Positions 23,926 to 34,098 of a DNA stretch of 44,624 nt are shown here, piece by piece (position 1 is the first letter of the stretch; every line of letters begins with the position of its first letter). Location: the NCBI GenBank assembly GCA_023245335.1, contig JAHFKK010000004.1, positions 1-44,624 of the forward strand. The letters run 5' to 3'. The position numbers and the translations under genes are program-made. This stretch comes from Candidatus Gottesmanbacteria bacterium (GTDB lineage Bacteria > Patescibacteriota > Microgenomatia > UBA10105 > UBA927). The notes beneath the pieces are model-generated. The model was not told the origin of the DNA. It ran no database searches and saw only the letters and a list, made by a program, of their open reading frames with translations.

Positions 23926-26900
23926 GGCGTCGGCGGCTCCGGCGGGTGAGGGACGGAGGGGACGCGAAGGTTAGACGCGGTTGGATTACCCTTGATCCCG
24001 TACTTTACTCTAAAGGCCAGAATCGCAGGTAACATCCGTTTCTTATCTTCTGGTGACGCCGATTTCGCCCACCGTACCATTTTCTCGCCCAAGTCAACCT
24101 TGAGCGTTTCTTTTTCTTCTGGTGTCGCTATTTCAAAGACCTTCATTGCCTTGTCAACCGGCAGACGGCTAAACGACCGTTGCAATGGAGTATCCTTAGT
24201 CACTAAAGACTTAACCTCACGGTTGGTCAACTTCCCGGTTTTGTAGGCTTCCTGCATCGGCTCTTTGTTGCCTTTGAGATATTGCCGCCTTAGGTCACTC
24301 TTGAACCGACTTTCCTCTGCCTGTTCTTTGGTGCGGCTACCGATAGGTATTTGTTGCCGGACATACTCATTCGCCATCTGTTCGGCCGCAGTTTGGTTGA
24401 CTCCTTTTGGTGCCGGAGTGATACCCACAAAGGAAGCCGCCGCCTTACTCCACGGCTCCCCAACCTGTCTTTGTCGTTCGATATTGCGGAACCCAAGCGG
24501 CTCAAACGCCTTACCCGCATGGACTCCCAAGTCATATATCTGCCGATATAACGGGTCATCTTCATTCCTAATCTTGGTTCCGTAAAAGTCCTCATTATTT
24601 AGCATTTCAGCCATCGTTCCGAGAATCGGATGGAGTTTGTTTCTGACCGTTTGGCCCGGAGCGGTAGAATAATGGTAAAGGTCTTTCATGTATGACGGCA
24701 GGCTTACCCGGTTCGGATCACCGCGTTCATCAGTTCCACCGGTCTGCGGGAAATAGTAATCCTTGAGCGATTGCGGCCCCCTGCCGGTCATTAGGTATTG
24801 AGTAATGGCCCCCATCGTTCCAACAACAATAGGCAGGGCCATGACATAGGACATTCGATAAGTCAATTCCGGCTTTTCATTCCTGGCAATCTTACCGACT
24901 TGCCGGAGAATATCTACTCCACCACCAGCAACTTCCCGAATCGTACCGACGTTCCAGCCGACCGATCGGATAGAGGCCATCGCCAAGTCCTTAGCGACAT
25001 TATTCCAGAATAGGTTATCATAAACCAGTTGGCCCATGCGGTTATCGACACTATTCCAAGCCTTTTGTGCAACCGTCCGCAATTCCGCCGGAGTCATATT
25101 CGGATTGGAGTCATATTCCATCCGCATCATGTCGAGAAAGACACCGAGTTTTTGCCGAGGGACAACGTACTCCATAATCGGTTTAGCCGCTAAATCCAAG
25201 ACGGCCCCCGGAATCCGTATGACTGCACCGCCGACATCACCCTGTCGCCAAGCCTTTCTCATGTTCTCATAAATCTTGGTTTTGTAAAAGGCATCCATCT
25301 TCGGAACACCATTGGCGGCGACCATTGACTTGACGAATTTCCCCATTTCGGCCCCGCCCGCGCCGAGGTCATAGTAGGCTTTGTACAGGCGATTCCCCGA
25401 TACAGCATTTGTGATTGGTGCAATCAGGGTCATCATCATATCGCGCAATCCCTTGCCGAATTGCCCCCGTGATACCCGCATTGTCCCAAGACCGAATTTA
25501 GAAACTGCGGCGTCAAGTGACGTAAAGCCAAGATGGTAGGCCGACAATCCGAGTTGGGCCTGATTGAGGGTATTAGCCATTGTCCGATAGGCCCGGAACG
25601 TCTTTGACCCGCGCAATCCCGGAGAAAGATAGTTGTTCAGGACTTGGGCCGCCTGTTCGGGCAGATAGTAATGACCGGAGGTAATCATTTCCCCGGCCTC
25701 ATTCCGATAGGTGACGCTGGAAATTCGGTCATTCACCAAGGCAAATCCGTCGGGGGGCCGATGTCCCGCCCTTACGAATTGCAACATATTATTGTCTTTG
25801 AACTCTGCCAGTACCCGATGCGCCATGAGGTATTTCCGCATCTCATGGGATTTCGCCATCACCAAGTCCATCGGGTTATCGGACACCAATTCCAGGCCAG
25901 CCTCAAGACCTTCACGAATAGTCGGGATCGTGCGCTTTTTTAGGAATGACTTCTTACCCTCGAACGGTCGCTTGCCCCAGTTGCCAAAGAACGTACCCGC
26001 CGCCTTGGGGTCTTTCCATATATGCGGGAAATAGTTTTCATAAAAATGTTCCAGTTTACCAGTACCCAAAGCCTTGATCTCATCCCGCAATCCGTCAAGG
26101 ATACCCCGCACGCTCGTTGCCGCCGCATCCAATTGGGGGTTGGCCTGCTTTGTCCCCGTCTCAACCGCATCCATAAAGGCATGCGACTCTTCGGGCGGCA
26201 TACGGTCAAACTGCTTTTGAGCGTTCTCTATTGTCCGATAAGCAAGACCCTCACTACGGTTCATTTCGCCAAGGTTGGCCCGGATAGACTCGGCGGCTTG
26301 TCTGGCAAACGGCCCACGTCCAGCCGGGAGTAATATCTTTCGCATTCCATCAACAACATCTGTCCGACCAAGAGCGGCAATACCTTGACCAGCCGATTCA
26401 ACAAGACCTTTCGCCACATCGGGGTTAGCACCCATGAAACCGAGGGTGGTGGGGGAAGAAGGTTGGGTTTTGCGAAGTGACCTTGTATCTATCCCTTTGA
26501 TGATTTTCCCATCCGGTCTCTTAACATTAACGCGGTCAATCATACCCCGTTCTGTCACGGCCGGTTCGGTAAATCCCACGATCTCCGCCGGATGCCAACT
26601 TTTAGTTTTTCCTTTGAGGGGAATTGATGAAAATTCGACATTATCGCCAACCGTAAAAGATTCAACCGGAGCAAATAATGCTTTCTTGCGAGTGGCACTT
26701 TTAGATTTCCCCGTCGGTTGCCCCTCACCCGTTACCGGCAACGGCTTTTGTGGCTCACTGGCAGGGGGTTCGGGAGATACAACGCGCTTACCAAACCTTT
26801 CAGCATTTGTCGGGATACGTCTGACTGACGTAATTCGTTCTATGTCCGATTCTTCCGCAAGTATTTTTCGTTTAATCTCTTTAATGGATTCACCAGATTG

Positions 26901-27257
26901 TTCAGATAGATAACCCTTATGACCATCTTTTAGAATAAAGCGAACGTCGTAAGTATTTACTGTTGGTTCCGTACCTTTTTCGGGTACGACTGTACCTGAT
27001 TCGGGTACACCGTACTTCTTGGCAAGGTCGGGGTAGTCGGCTAAGACTTCGGGGGGGACGGGCTTGCCTTTGGAGAGAGCTTTGCGAACAAACATCTCAT
27101 GCAAGTCTACTTTCCCGGCGTATTCGTGATAAATATCCTTCCCTAATTTTTTAATCTGTTCGTTAACTACCTGTTTGGCACGAGCAAAATTTAATCCATA
27201 AGGGTCATGCCCCGATTCGACAGTTTGATATTTTGATTCATATTCTTCCCGCGTCAT
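23922..27257 (-). CDS. Large internal virion protein
   Basis: 1111 aa with no signal peptide. Size, position after three smaller internal-type proteins, and a mix of long helices with a few hydrophobic stretches (for example AYVMALPIVVGTMGAI-type near 830) match the largest ejected core protein of podoviruses (T7 gp16-like role). The N-terminal 200 residues are polar and Pro-rich. It probably helps carry DNA across the cell envelope. Homology is inferred from context. Confidence 0.6.
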   Translation of the reverse strand: MTREEYESKYQTVESGHDPYGLNFARAKQVVNEQIKKLGKDIYHEYAGKVDLHEMFVRKALSKGKPVPPEVLADYPDLAKKYGVPESGTVVPEKGTEPTVNTYDVRFILKDGHKGYLSEQSGESIKEIKRKILAEESDIERITSVRRIPTNAERFGKRVVSPEPPASEPQKPLPVTGEGQPTGKSKSATRKKALFAPVESFTVGDNVEFSSIPLKGKTKSWHPAEIVGFTEPAVTERGMIDRVNVKRPDGKIIKGIDTRSLRKTQPSSPTTLGFMGANPDVAKGLVESAGQGIAALGRTDVVDGMRKILLPAGRGPFARQAAESIRANLGEMNRSEGLAYRTIENAQKQFDRMPPEESHAFMDAVETGTKQANPQLDAAATSVRGILDGLRDEIKALGTGKLEHFYENYFPHIWKDPKAAGTFFGNWGKRPFEGKKSFLKKRTIPTIREGLEAGLELVSDNPMDLVMAKSHEMRKYLMAHRVLAEFKDNNMLQFVRAGHRPPDGFALVNDRISSVTYRNEAGEMITSGHYYLPEQAAQVLNNYLSPGLRGSKTFRAYRTMANTLNQAQLGLSAYHLGFTSLDAAVSKFGLGTMRVSRGQFGKGLRDMMMTLIAPITNAVSGNRLYKAYYDLGAGGAEMGKFVKSMVAANGVPKMDAFYKTKIYENMRKAWRQGDVGGAVIRIPGAVLDLAAKPIMEYVVPRQKLGVFLDMMRMEYDSNPNMTPAELRTVAQKAWNSVDNRMGQLVYDNLFWNNVAKDLAMASIRSVGWNVGTIREVAGGGVDILRQVGKIARNEKPELTYRMSYVMALPIVVGTMGAITQYLMTGRGPQSLKDYYFPQTGGTDERGDPNRVSLPSYMKDLYHYSTAPGQTVRNKLHPILGTMAEMLNNEDFYGTKIRNEDDPLYRQIYDLGVHAGKAFEPLGFRNIERQRQVGEPWSKAAASFVGITPAPKGVNQTAAEQMANEYVRQQIPIGSRTKEQAEESRFKSDLRRQYLKGNKEPMQEAYKTGKLTNREVKSLVTKDTPLQRSFSRLPVDKAMKVFEIATPEEKETLKVDLGEKMVRWAKSASPEDKKRMLPAILAFRVKYGIKGNPTASNLRVPSVPHPPEPPTP

Positions 27258-28510
27258 CTCCCACGGTTGTTTGCCCTGCGCTTCCCCCCCCCCAGTCCGG
27301 CGCGGTCGAGCTTGGCCCTCTGCTTGGCGGTTAGGGTTGACTTCGTGTCCGGAATAATAGGTATTTTTTCGGACACGACAGTAATCGGCTTTTCCACCGG
27401 CCCTTGCGGCGGGGCAATATCGACCTTGGCTTCATTGGGAATAGTAGTCTCTTTCAAATTAGAAAGACTTTTTAATACTGTCCCCTTTTTGTTTCGCCCA
27501 ACAACCCGATGAATAGCCCCAGTTCCAGTATCAACCAAGTCACCGATTTGGGCCGTTCCTACTTTTTGCGCCGGGGCTTCTTCTTTCCCTTGCAACCCAT
27601 TCTCAACTACTCCTTCTGGTTTAACCATGCGCTCGACAGGCTTTTCCACCGGCGGGGTTGTAAGTCCCGCCGGTTCCGAAGGACGAGCAAGTGAAGCAAC
27701 CCCCTCTACCGGCGTGCCACCGGCAGAAGGTTTTATCGGTTCGGCGGTCGGCTTGACCCGGCCACCAGATTCCTTTAATAGCCCAGCCAATAACGCAAAC
27801 GGTAAAGTTGCATTAAACGTCGTCGGCACAATATTCTCAACTATATCTTTTCTTGCTTGCGCCGTCTTTTCGGGACTTGTCCCCGGAAACATCTCCGATT
27901 GGGTTTTATTCAACGGCGCATAAGCCAGATTTTTGAAGGTTTCTGCGATCCCCTGTAACTGTGCCGGTATCTTCTCTGGCTGACTCGCTACATCAGCCAC
28001 GAACAACGCCTGCCCTATACCGGGAACCAAGAACGGGGCCGCACCGGAAATATCGGACGCCACATTCTCCATCGGGGTCTGTTTTGTCCGTAAGACGGCC
28101 GCCAAACTCGCCAACTTATTGGACTCTTCAAACGGGGGTACGGACTTCTGGTCTGGCCTACCCGCCAAAAACTTATCAGATGAACCGCCAACCGCCCCAA
28201 TGTTCATCAATCGTTTACCAAGGTTCTGGACGGCCTCAAGACCGGCTAATCCACCCATACCGTAAGCCATTGCCAGAGGAGATTGTTTGGGATGCCGAGC
28301 CGTCTCCATCGCGTTTTGTAAATTTGCACCATAACCGACATCGGATCGATCTAGTCCTGCCGGAGAAGTTTCCTTTTCCGGCAAAGTTGTTCTTTTCCCA
28401 AAGGCAAGTTCAGTTAGTGAATCACCTGCCGTTTTAGTAACCCGATATTTTTCAATCTTGGCCGATGTCGTTCCGGCCGGGATTCGGTATTTGTCAAATG
28501 GATTCGCCAT
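27254..28510 (-). CDS. Internal virion protein, Pro/Lys-rich
   Basis: 418 aa; starts by TAATG overlap and ends by ATGA overlap. The N-terminal half has amphipathic and Gly/Ala-rich helices (MAYGMGGLAGLEAV, FLVPGIGQALFVADVA); the C-terminal half is low-complexity Pro/Val/Glu/Lys with a basic end (KRRANNRGR). A run of ten G on the coding strand (27293-27284) falls at about residue 407. Probably an ejected core protein. Confidence 0.55.
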   Translation of the reverse strand: MANPFDKYRIPAGTTSAKIEKYRVTKTAGDSLTELAFGKRTTLPEKETSPAGLDRSDVGYGANLQNAMETARHPKQSPLAMAYGMGGLAGLEAVQNLGKRLMNIGAVGGSSDKFLAGRPDQKSVPPFEESNKLASLAAVLRTKQTPMENVASDISGAAPFLVPGIGQALFVADVASQPEKIPAQLQGIAETFKNLAYAPLNKTQSEMFPGTSPEKTAQARKDIVENIVPTTFNATLPFALLAGLLKESGGRVKPTAEPIKPSAGGTPVEGVASLARPSEPAGLTTPPVEKPVERMVKPEGVVENGLQGKEEAPAQKVGTAQIGDLVDTGTGAIHRVVGRNKKGTVLKSLSNLKETTIPNEAKVDIAPPQGPVEKPITVVSEKIPIIPDTKSTLTAKQRAKLDRAGLGGGKRRANNRGR

Positions 28511-29361
28511 TACTGATACACAGACCTTATCTTATCCCAATCAAGATTTGGGTTTTCCCGCATTGCCGTATCCCAATCGAACTCATCCCCGGCTTTTAGA
28601 ATCTCCTCAATGGTCATAGCCGCCTCATAACTCTGGGGGTCGAGCATGACCTGTCCCGTTGTATCTGTCGGGGTTGACTGAATGGGCGGTCTGGTCGCTC
28701 CACCGCCGCCAAACATCTGCCCTCTCGCTTGGGTACGAGCCGCAAGGTCTGGCATACCAGCCATCGTTCCACCTTGACCGCCGCCCAATCGTGCCCGTAG
28801 GTCGTAAAGGACGTTTCCAGAGTCGGCAGCTTTGGGGTTGTCGGGACTCCAAAAGCGAACATCGGGAGCATTAAAATCGTACTGGGCCTTTTGCGGGTTG
28901 CCCGACTCGTCAAGTGCCCCGGTCGGTGGATAGATGATATGCTCGTTCAGTTCCTTTTGGCGCATGGCGTTCATAATCCCAGAAACACCAGTCGCACGAG
29001 TTCCGGGGTTGACGGTGGCCGGTTTGGATGCCGGTATTGCCTTCACCGTCGGCGTAGGTTTATTCAATTCACTCCATAATTTTGTCTGAAATGATGCCAC
29101 CCGGTTTCTGTTGGACTGATCTATCTGTCCCGCCGCCTGTTCAATCTTAAATTTCAGTTCATCCCTTTTTTGCTGGAGTTCCTCTAAATCCAATTCATAG
29201 GCCCGACTAATCGCGTCCTGCTTAGCCTTCTGGTCTGCATCTATCCCGGCTTGTTGCTTCTTTTCCTCATCCCGTTTTCGTTTTATCTCTGTGCCCTTTA
29301 ATGCACCACGCCCGGCCCCGACCGCTGTCGAAAGTAAACCTTGTAGAAATCCAGAGGCCAT
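28510..29361 (-). CDS. Internal virion / core protein with coiled coil
   Basis: 283 aa, ATG 29361 after GGGAGG. A Gly/Ala-rich start (GFLQGLLSTAVGAGRG) is followed by a long charged coiled coil (about 25-85) and a flexible Gly/Pro-rich C-terminal half. The pattern suits a small ejected or core protein. Confidence 0.55.
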   Translation of the reverse strand: MASGFLQGLLSTAVGAGRGALKGTEIKRKRDEEKKQQAGIDADQKAKQDAISRAYELDLEELQQKRDELKFKIEQAAGQIDQSNRNRVASFQTKLWSELNKPTPTVKAIPASKPATVNPGTRATGVSGIMNAMRQKELNEHIIYPPTGALDESGNPQKAQYDFNAPDVRFWSPDNPKAADSGNVLYDLRARLGGGQGGTMAGMPDLAARTQARGQMFGGGGATRPPIQSTPTDTTGQVMLDPQSYEAAMTIEEILKAGDEFDWDTAMRENPNLDWDKIRSVYQ

Positions 29362-29362
29362 A

Positions 29363-29770
29363 CTACCTCCCTATGACGCTGGTCAAGAGGCCAAGATTGT
29401 TCTGGTTTCGATTGGCCGTCATCGTCGCGTTCTTCATTATCAGTTCTTCCAAGAAATTGGCATCCAAGGGTATTGTCTGTTCGCCGATCATCTTCCACGT
29501 TTCGGGCGACCGCATACCAGAGAATCGCCCCGCCCCGGCCGCAATCTTATTGTATGTCGGTTGCATGGCCGTTCGCCTGTTTCCGATCATACTGTCCATC
29601 ATCGCCTGATCGAATACCGGCCCCTCATTGAGTTTGCCCTTGAGGAAATTGGTCAGCCATTGCTTTTGAGCATAATCCTCTTTCTGTTGTTTGCGTTCTT
29701 CCGAACCAAGTATCCAGTTCAGAAGACCTTCGCCCGCTCCAAGTGCCGACATTCCTAATACCGGATCCAT
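29363..29770 (-). CDS. Small internal virion protein
   Basis: 135 aa, ATG 29770 after GGAG. Helical, Gly/Met-rich, with a short hydrophobic start (GMSALGAGEGLLNWILG). Position right after the nozzle gene matches the first ejected protein of podoviruses (T7 gp14-like role). Context-based. Confidence 0.5.
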   Translation of the reverse strand: MDPVLGMSALGAGEGLLNWILGSEERKQQKEDYAQKQWLTNFLKGKLNEGPVFDQAMMDSMIGNRRTAMQPTYNKIAAGAGRFSGMRSPETWKMIGEQTIPLDANFLEELIMKNATMTANRNQNNLGLLTSVIGR

Positions 29771-29782
29771 ACATCACACTCC

Positions 29783-32395
29783 TTAAAAGTCAATCCCCTG
29801 TCTCTTAAACCGCGTCCAAAGGTCTATGCCTTGTATGCCGCAACTATCTGCACTTGATTGCAACTGTATCTGAAACCAATGCCCCTCATTCGGATAACAC
29901 AATCGCCGTCTAAAATCCGTCTGGACGCTATCGGTATAGGTCTTGTATGACCCCGAATCGTCATAGATGGTCGTGGTGATATAGGGCAGGTTGCCGACCG
30001 AATACGGCGGCGCGTGTTTCGTCTGCCAGATACCATACCTGAATATCTCCCAAGCATCCGGGGTGATAAATAACCGCCCGGACTTCCACGTCGCCGATAC
30101 CTGCGCGCCCGTGTCCCTGCGCGTCCCGCCAAACTGATAGATGGAATCGCAGGTGGTTTTGATAAACAAGAGATTATCGAACGGCCGCTGGTCGGTTTGG
30201 TATAGAGTATCATATTGCACCCATTGTTTGACTTTGCCAAGCGTCCACGCGCACCATTTCCCCGTTGGTATGGAATAGACCCAAGACGTGTCAATGGCCG
30301 GGAAGGAAAATACTAGGTTTCGGTTGTCATTCGCCAAACCAGCCGCACAATCCCGCAGGACGGCGACGCTATACCCGTCAAGGTGATTTTGGATGTCCCC
30401 CGAAATCCCCGGTAGATTCCCTCCCGATTCTTTATATTGCGACTGCAAGGCCGGGCTAAATGAATAGACCCCATACTCCGACAAGAACGCGAACCCACCT
30501 CCCGGCAGGTCGATAATTGACCGTGGCGCAATGCACCCAATTCCCTTGACAAAGGCATCGACTTGGTGAACGCCATCGGCCCAATGAGCCGTCCATATCG
30601 AACGGTTCTTGAATACGTAGAGTCGATCATCGGAAACGTGCAATCCGGTAATCTCATCGCCGTCGTCGGGATTGACGACAAAGGCATTGGCCGGACTCCA
30701 TCGGGCGATCTCCGGGCCAAGATCGGTCACGTCGGAGTAATAGACCTTTGACCCGATAGCCATGTAGATGCGGTCGTTAAATACGGTAGGATACTTCCCC
30801 GGCGGTAATGTCCAGCCGGGATAGGCAATGGGTCGAAGATTTGTTTTCGACCACGATGTCGTGTCTGACCACGTAGTATCGGTAGTCGATTTAATGGTAT
30901 CAACAATATGCGGCATATCCAGTTCGGTCGTGACCAATGTTGTGTCATGTACCATATAACCGCGACACATGAATCGGTTCAGGTGGATATTATAGTACAT
31001 CCGGCTTATCCCAAAATCCGCCGTCTCTTCATCGCAAACCCACTTAAAATCGGCAGATGGTGCAACTTGGTCACTCCACCATGCCGGATAATCGCCGCCC
31101 GTTTTAACAGTATCCCAAATCCTGTTTTTGACAGACATTTCTTTTTGTTTACAGATCAGTAACCATAATGAGGCATTAGCCGACGGGAATCGCGACAAAG
31201 ATAAATTGTACGCCGAATCGTACATAGTATCGTTGGATTGCCAATTCGTTTCCACCCGCAATGTCGGGCTTGAATCGGTACACATCATCGTCACCGAATC
31301 ATACCACATCGTAAAATACCGGGTAGCAACCCAACTCGTATCGGCAATGTCAAGTCCCGCCGATACCCCGGCAAAAGGATTCCCAACCGAATCAATCGAA
31401 ACGAGATTGCATTGCCCTATCCGATACCCGGAATCTGACAATATGCTTGCCGTATATGTAACCGTATCTACCTTATCGACATAAGCATACGCGGTCACGC
31501 CAAGACTGCAATCGGGCACACTATCGTAGAACGTCCACGCATCGTAGCTTGCCAACCCGCCTTTAATATAGACCTGAAACATGGAATCGGTCGGCTCTTT
31601 GTTCGCCCGTGTACGGCACAACCGGAAATACGATACCGCCCCCGTCGGGTAGGGCATGGGGTCAGCGCATAATCCAGAGGCCGCGACATCACTCAACGCG
31701 CCAACAAAGACCATTCCGCTATCGACGTGAACCTGATAGGATGTCCCGCTTAACGGCCCGTAATTGGCCGTCGTACTGCAAGGGTGAGTGACCTGCCACG
31801 AATAGTAGTAATCCCCCTGCAAAACCCAACCCGTCGTATGAGCATTAACCGCCGTAAATTGTGGACTGCCCGGCCGGGGCCATGTCAAGTAATCGCCGTT
31901 TGAACCGTTCCATCGCAATGCTGGGGTCTTGCCATCAGACACAATCACAATGTCGTTGTATTGAGTATAAAACGGCGTGCCGTTCTTGAATAGATACCGA
32001 CCAGCAACCCCGGACGACGGCGCGCTCGTGCGGAGGGCTGACGTATATAGACCCGCGACATTATCACTCGTCACGTTACGAACCATCAACAGGTATTTCT
32101 TGCCGTTGTTATTTACATATCCATACAGCCCCAACGGTTGACAGGTCGCGTCATACTTGACCGAATACCCGTCCCGCTTGTTTATCCCGCCAAACATCTT
32201 GCTGTAATTCCAGTTGATCGAGACTACCGCCTGACCCGGCTCTTGCGTCAACGGGTTGCCGATGTCGTTCCAGCCACCCATCTTGCGGATGGACAAGGTA
32301 GGCTCTTGGGCGCGGGCAGAATGACAAAGGGCCAACAGCAGGCCCGTCGTTGCCAACAGCAATAGGAACTTGACCATCTGACGGTTACGGGTCAT
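29783..32395 (-). CDS. Tail nozzle / stabilisation-type protein with a Sec signal peptide
   Basis: 870 aa. It starts with basic MTRNRQMVK, a hydrophobic core, and ARA|Q cleavage near 29. The mature N-terminus (GGWNDIGN...GGINKRDGYSV) and the later blade-like repeats (FNDRIYMAIGSKVYYSD, DEITGLHVSDDRLYVFKN, GGGFAFLSEYGVYSF) are typical of podovirus tail nozzle (T7 gp12/P22 gp10-like) beta-propeller proteins. ATG 32395 follows GGGGAGAAG and overlaps the second adaptor gene as ATGA. A secretion signal on this protein is not expected. Confidence 0.7.
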   Translation of the reverse strand: MTRNRQMVKFLLLLATTGLLLALCHSARAQEPTLSIRKMGGWNDIGNPLTQEPGQAVVSINWNYSKMFGGINKRDGYSVKYDATCQPLGLYGYVNNNGKKYLLMVRNVTSDNVAGLYTSALRTSAPSSGVAGRYLFKNGTPFYTQYNDIVIVSDGKTPALRWNGSNGDYLTWPRPGSPQFTAVNAHTTGWVLQGDYYYSWQVTHPCSTTANYGPLSGTSYQVHVDSGMVFVGALSDVAASGLCADPMPYPTGAVSYFRLCRTRANKEPTDSMFQVYIKGGLASYDAWTFYDSVPDCSLGVTAYAYVDKVDTVTYTASILSDSGYRIGQCNLVSIDSVGNPFAGVSAGLDIADTSWVATRYFTMWYDSVTMMCTDSSPTLRVETNWQSNDTMYDSAYNLSLSRFPSANASLWLLICKQKEMSVKNRIWDTVKTGGDYPAWWSDQVAPSADFKWVCDEETADFGISRMYYNIHLNRFMCRGYMVHDTTLVTTELDMPHIVDTIKSTTDTTWSDTTSWSKTNLRPIAYPGWTLPPGKYPTVFNDRIYMAIGSKVYYSDVTDLGPEIARWSPANAFVVNPDDGDEITGLHVSDDRLYVFKNRSIWTAHWADGVHQVDAFVKGIGCIAPRSIIDLPGGGFAFLSEYGVYSFSPALQSQYKESGGNLPGISGDIQNHLDGYSVAVLRDCAAGLANDNRNLVFSFPAIDTSWVYSIPTGKWCAWTLGKVKQWVQYDTLYQTDQRPFDNLLFIKTTCDSIYQFGGTRRDTGAQVSATWKSGRLFITPDAWEIFRYGIWQTKHAPPYSVGNLPYITTTIYDDSGSYKTYTDSVQTDFRRRLCYPNEGHWFQIQLQSSADSCGIQGIDLWTRFKRQGIDF

Positions 32396-33072
32396 TTCTT
32401 CTCCCCTTGTGCCGCCATATATGCCCGTTGTGCCCAGATATTCGCCACCATCTTCTCGTATAGACCAAGAAATTCAGCCGCCCGGCCGTTCTGCAATCGC
32501 TCCGAGGCCATATAACAGGCGTACAACCGCGCCGCGCCCCTGTATTTTTGCAATAGATCAGCCATTGCCGAAGAATCAGCCATATAGTTGGCCTGTTTGT
32601 AATAGTGAACCGCCAACGTCTCAGCGGTACTTGCTATCGGGGAAACATAGATAGAATCCTTGAACGTCCAGAACCGGGTAGACCGTTTCCCTATGGTTAT
32701 CGTACTGTCAAACTGCACCGCAGCCGATAAACTTTCGGGCGGGACGGGCCGCAACCATCTGTTTTGATAGCCGTTAGTCAACAAGACTGCCGCCACCATA
32801 CGAATCATCGCCGTATCGACTTTGGCTGCATTAGTATTCGCCGATATGATTACAGTCTTGGATCGCTCCACGCCCAGATCAAGACCAGCCTGATAAATAC
32901 CGTCTCTGGCGTGCTTGACTGCCAGATAACGCGGGTATCCGGCCGTTCCCGTTGTGTCCATACTCAACTGTTCATAGATGGTCGTGGCTATCATCTTTGC
33001 CGACGAATCCGCGAACCCCGCATAGGCCGACCCAGAGAGCAATAAGACCGCCAGAAATACCCATCGTTTCAT
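32392..33072 (-). CDS. Head-tail adaptor-like protein with a Sec signal peptide
   Basis: 226 aa from ATG 33072, GGGGT site, two bases after the previous stop. Signal peptide 1-18 (AYA|G). The mature part has the adaptor layout: long helices, a strand block (SIYVSPIASTAETLAVHYYK), then helices rich in Ala (KYRGAARLYACYMASERL). It is the second of two adaptor-type genes before the nozzle gene; the first lacks any signal. Confidence 0.65.
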   Translation of the reverse strand: MKRWVFLAVLLLSGSAYAGFADSSAKMIATTIYEQLSMDTTGTAGYPRYLAVKHARDGIYQAGLDLGVERSKTVIISANTNAAKVDTAMIRMVAAVLLTNGYQNRWLRPVPPESLSAAVQFDSTITIGKRSTRFWTFKDSIYVSPIASTAETLAVHYYKQANYMADSSAMADLLQKYRGAARLYACYMASERLQNGRAAEFLGLYEKMVANIWAQRAYMAAQGEKK

Positions 33073-33073
33073 C

Positions 33074-33751
33074 TTATACCCCATGCGGATTGTATGTATC
33101 CGCCCCATATCCGGCATATGAAGACGCGGAAAAGGCATATTCATCGCCCGGCATCCGATTCCCCCGCCATGATGTCCATGCCTTCGTATTGCAAATCTTC
33201 TTCTCCATCTCTTGCCACATCTTCAACGTCGCCACATACTCCGGCATATTGGATTTCATCACCCCGCAACAAGCCAAGATTACAGCCGGCATTTGCAACT
33301 CTTCCGGCAATTCCTCGAAACTGTTGATATAAATCCCCGCCCGCGCCCAGATAGGATAGGCTCCGCCCGGCACCGGGAAAAACTCGATCGTCGGTTCCGT
33401 CCCGTACATCGTCCAGATACGCGGCACTCCCGATGCCGACGTGCCCCGCGCTTCAGCATTGAAACTTTTCGGCTCAAGATAGACGACTTGTTGTTTCTGA
33501 TCCGTCAACCAGATAGGCTCGTCAAACAAAGTCCGCACCATTTTATCGGGGAACAATGTCGCCACATCATAGGCCGCTGTCCCCGATTCTAATGTCCCGG
33601 TCACTTTAGACTGATTCCAGCGGTATTCACCAAGGATATTGAAGTAGGCTACCGCCGCTTTCAGGGCATAATCGGCTTTGGCTGTCGTGAGGTCGGTATC
33701 TTCCTCACCCATCTTGACCTTTATCAGTTGTACCGCTTCACCCGTATTCAT
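33074..33751 (-). CDS. Head-tail adaptor-like protein
   Basis: 225 aa from ATG 33751 (GGAGG, TGATG overlap). N-terminal helices, then a strand-rich centre (EPTIEFFPVPGGAYPIWARAG) and C-terminal helices (ELQMPAVILACCGVM), the layout of phage connector/adaptor proteins of the gp6/gp11 kind. It likely docks onto the portal. No signal peptide. Confidence 0.65.
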   Translation of the reverse strand: MNTGEAVQLIKVKMGEEDTDLTTAKADYALKAAVAYFNILGEYRWNQSKVTGTLESGTAAYDVATLFPDKMVRTLFDEPIWLTDQKQQVVYLEPKSFNAEARGTSASGVPRIWTMYGTEPTIEFFPVPGGAYPIWARAGIYINSFEELPEELQMPAVILACCGVMKSNMPEYVATLKMWQEMEKKICNTKAWTSWRGNRMPGDEYAFSASSYAGYGADTYNPHGV

Positions 33752-34098
33752 CAAGCCTCCGGCAATTTAACTTCATCCCCGATAGTAACTTTAGGCATAG
33801 GAATGTCCCACTTAATATCGTCCCTTGCCTTCATCCGTTCTTCCAAGTCCACCACCTTGCGCGGTTTATCAAAGATCGTCTTGCCCTTAGCGACCCATTG
33901 GGCCTTCATCCCGGGATGCTTCTCGAACGTCCCGTCCTTTTCCCATTTGTTACCCAACAACCGCCATTCCTTTTGAACGTCCATCCGTTCATAGGCAATT
34001 TGACTTTGACCAGAACCGGGGCCACGAGAAGCTCCCGACACGCCGGGGGCGCGTCCACTTTCGATGATTTCCTTTATTCCACCGTGATCCATAGTCAT
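33751..34098 (-). CDS. Small protein between capsid and adaptor (115 aa)
   Basis: ATG 34098 (AAAGGTAGG) overlaps the mini zinc gene as ATGA. A Gly/Ser-rich segment (about 23-36) is followed by charged helices and a strand end. No family is recognised; position suggests a head-completion or decoration role. Confidence 0.55.
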   Translation of the reverse strand: MTMDHGGIKEIIESGRAPGVSGASRGPGSGQSQIAYERMDVQKEWRLLGNKWEKDGTFEKHPGMKAQWVAKGKTIFDKPRKVVDLEERMKARDDIKWDIPMPKVTIGDEVKLPEA

